A stretch of 11,971 bases of DNA from Spirochaetales bacterium (GTDB lineage Bacteria > Spirochaetota > Spirochaetia > Sphaerochaetales > Sphaerochaetaceae): NCBI GenBank assembly GCA_022771185.1, contig JALFCJ010000066.1, positions 1-11,971 on the forward strand, in the 5' to 3' direction. Made by a program: the position numbers and the translations under genes. Under the pieces are notes generated by a model that saw only the letters and a program-made list of their open reading frames with translations, was not told the origin of the DNA and did not search any database. This document shows, piece by piece, positions 11,859 through 11,971 of this stretch (positions are counted from its first letter, which is position 1; each line of letters opens with the position of its first letter).

Positions 11859-11971
11859 ATGTCTGAGTATTTGCTAGAAATGCATGACGTGAGTAAATCC
11901 TTCCCGGGTGTAAAGGCTTTGGATCATGCCCAACTATGTCTACGCCCTGGAAAGGTCCACGCTCTGATGGG
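11859..11971 (+). CDS. mglA: Sugar ABC transporter ATP-binding protein, N-terminal 37 codons only
   Basis: The ATG at 11859 has an AAAGGAGG ribosome site at 11845-11852. The frame (MSEYLLEMHDVSKSFPGVKALD..., ending ...HALMG) is the start of a MglA/RbsA-type ATPase and is cut by the window end just at the Walker A loop. These ATPases have two fused nucleotide-binding domains, about 500 residues in all, and drive sugar uptake from the cytoplasmic face of the membrane. Position directly after mglB supports MglA over RbsA or XylG. An ATG five bases upstream (11854-11858 region) meets a stop after three codons and is not used. A permease gene, mglC, would be expected further on. Confidence 0.88.
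   Translation, partial: MSEYLLEMHDVSKSFPGVKALDHAQLCLRPGKVHALM

Noticed and set aside
1..11971. CRISPR array, tRNA or rRNA genes, insertion-sequence ends
   Set aside because: I looked for spaced direct repeats, cloverleaf-like segments and terminal inverted repeats with target duplications and saw none.

Overview
The window looks like the chromosome of a host-associated anaerobic bacterium, most likely a spirochaete (Spirochaetia, of the Treponema/Sphaerochaeta type). This is an inference. It rests on moderate-to-low GC, strong AGA use for arginine, a periplasmic galactose-binding protein with a short 'FAQGSAEGSG' mature start next to mglA, an anabolic-type glutamate dehydrogenase, and an Rpn-like nuclease of a sort that expands in gut spirochaetes and clostridia. 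No rRNA or marker gene is present to settle it. TAG, TGA and TAA all end intact genes here, so the standard code applies.

Left part (1-1500, minus strand): a graveyard of accessory genes. An Rpn-family (PD-(D/E)XK, 'recombination-promoting nuclease/transposase') gene is interrupted by an in-frame amber codon, and its recognisable C-terminal part continues for 55 more codons to the window edge. Next to it is a small intact HipB-type antitoxin/regulator gene. The hipA toxin gene should overlap it by ATGA, but is reduced to an N-terminal scrap with stop codons. Two related inverted repeats upstream of hipB look like its operators.

Middle (1500-8789, minus strand): a tight gene cluster read from right to left. 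It holds a PHP-domain tyrosine phosphatase of the CpsB/YwqE type, an unlisted 59-residue two-helix membrane protein, a 974-residue protein, an iron-dependent alcohol/aldehyde dehydrogenase of the YqhD/Bdh type, and a U32 protein of the RlhA architecture. The 974-residue protein joins two receiver domains to the ATP-binding domain of PEP synthase/pyruvate phosphate dikinase. Junctions are +1 bp, an 8-bp overlap and 36 bp, so the last four genes are probably cotranscribed. A strong hairpin at 1499-1519 would end this transcript. The receiver-dikinase protein is the most unusual gene here: it lacks both the phosphohistidine swivel domain and the PEP-binding barrel, so it should not be a complete PEP synthase.

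Right part (8790-11971, plus strand): a divergent intergenic region leads into gdhA (NADP-type glutamate dehydrogenase, nitrogen assimilation) with its own terminator. The mgl sugar ABC operon follows: mglB (galactose/glucose-binding protein), an intercistronic hairpin, and the first 37 codons of mglA, cut by the window end. Several short perfect palindromes precede mglB and could bind a LacI-type repressor. gdhA and mglB favour C-ending codons such as AAC, GAC and ATC, as expected for highly expressed genes.
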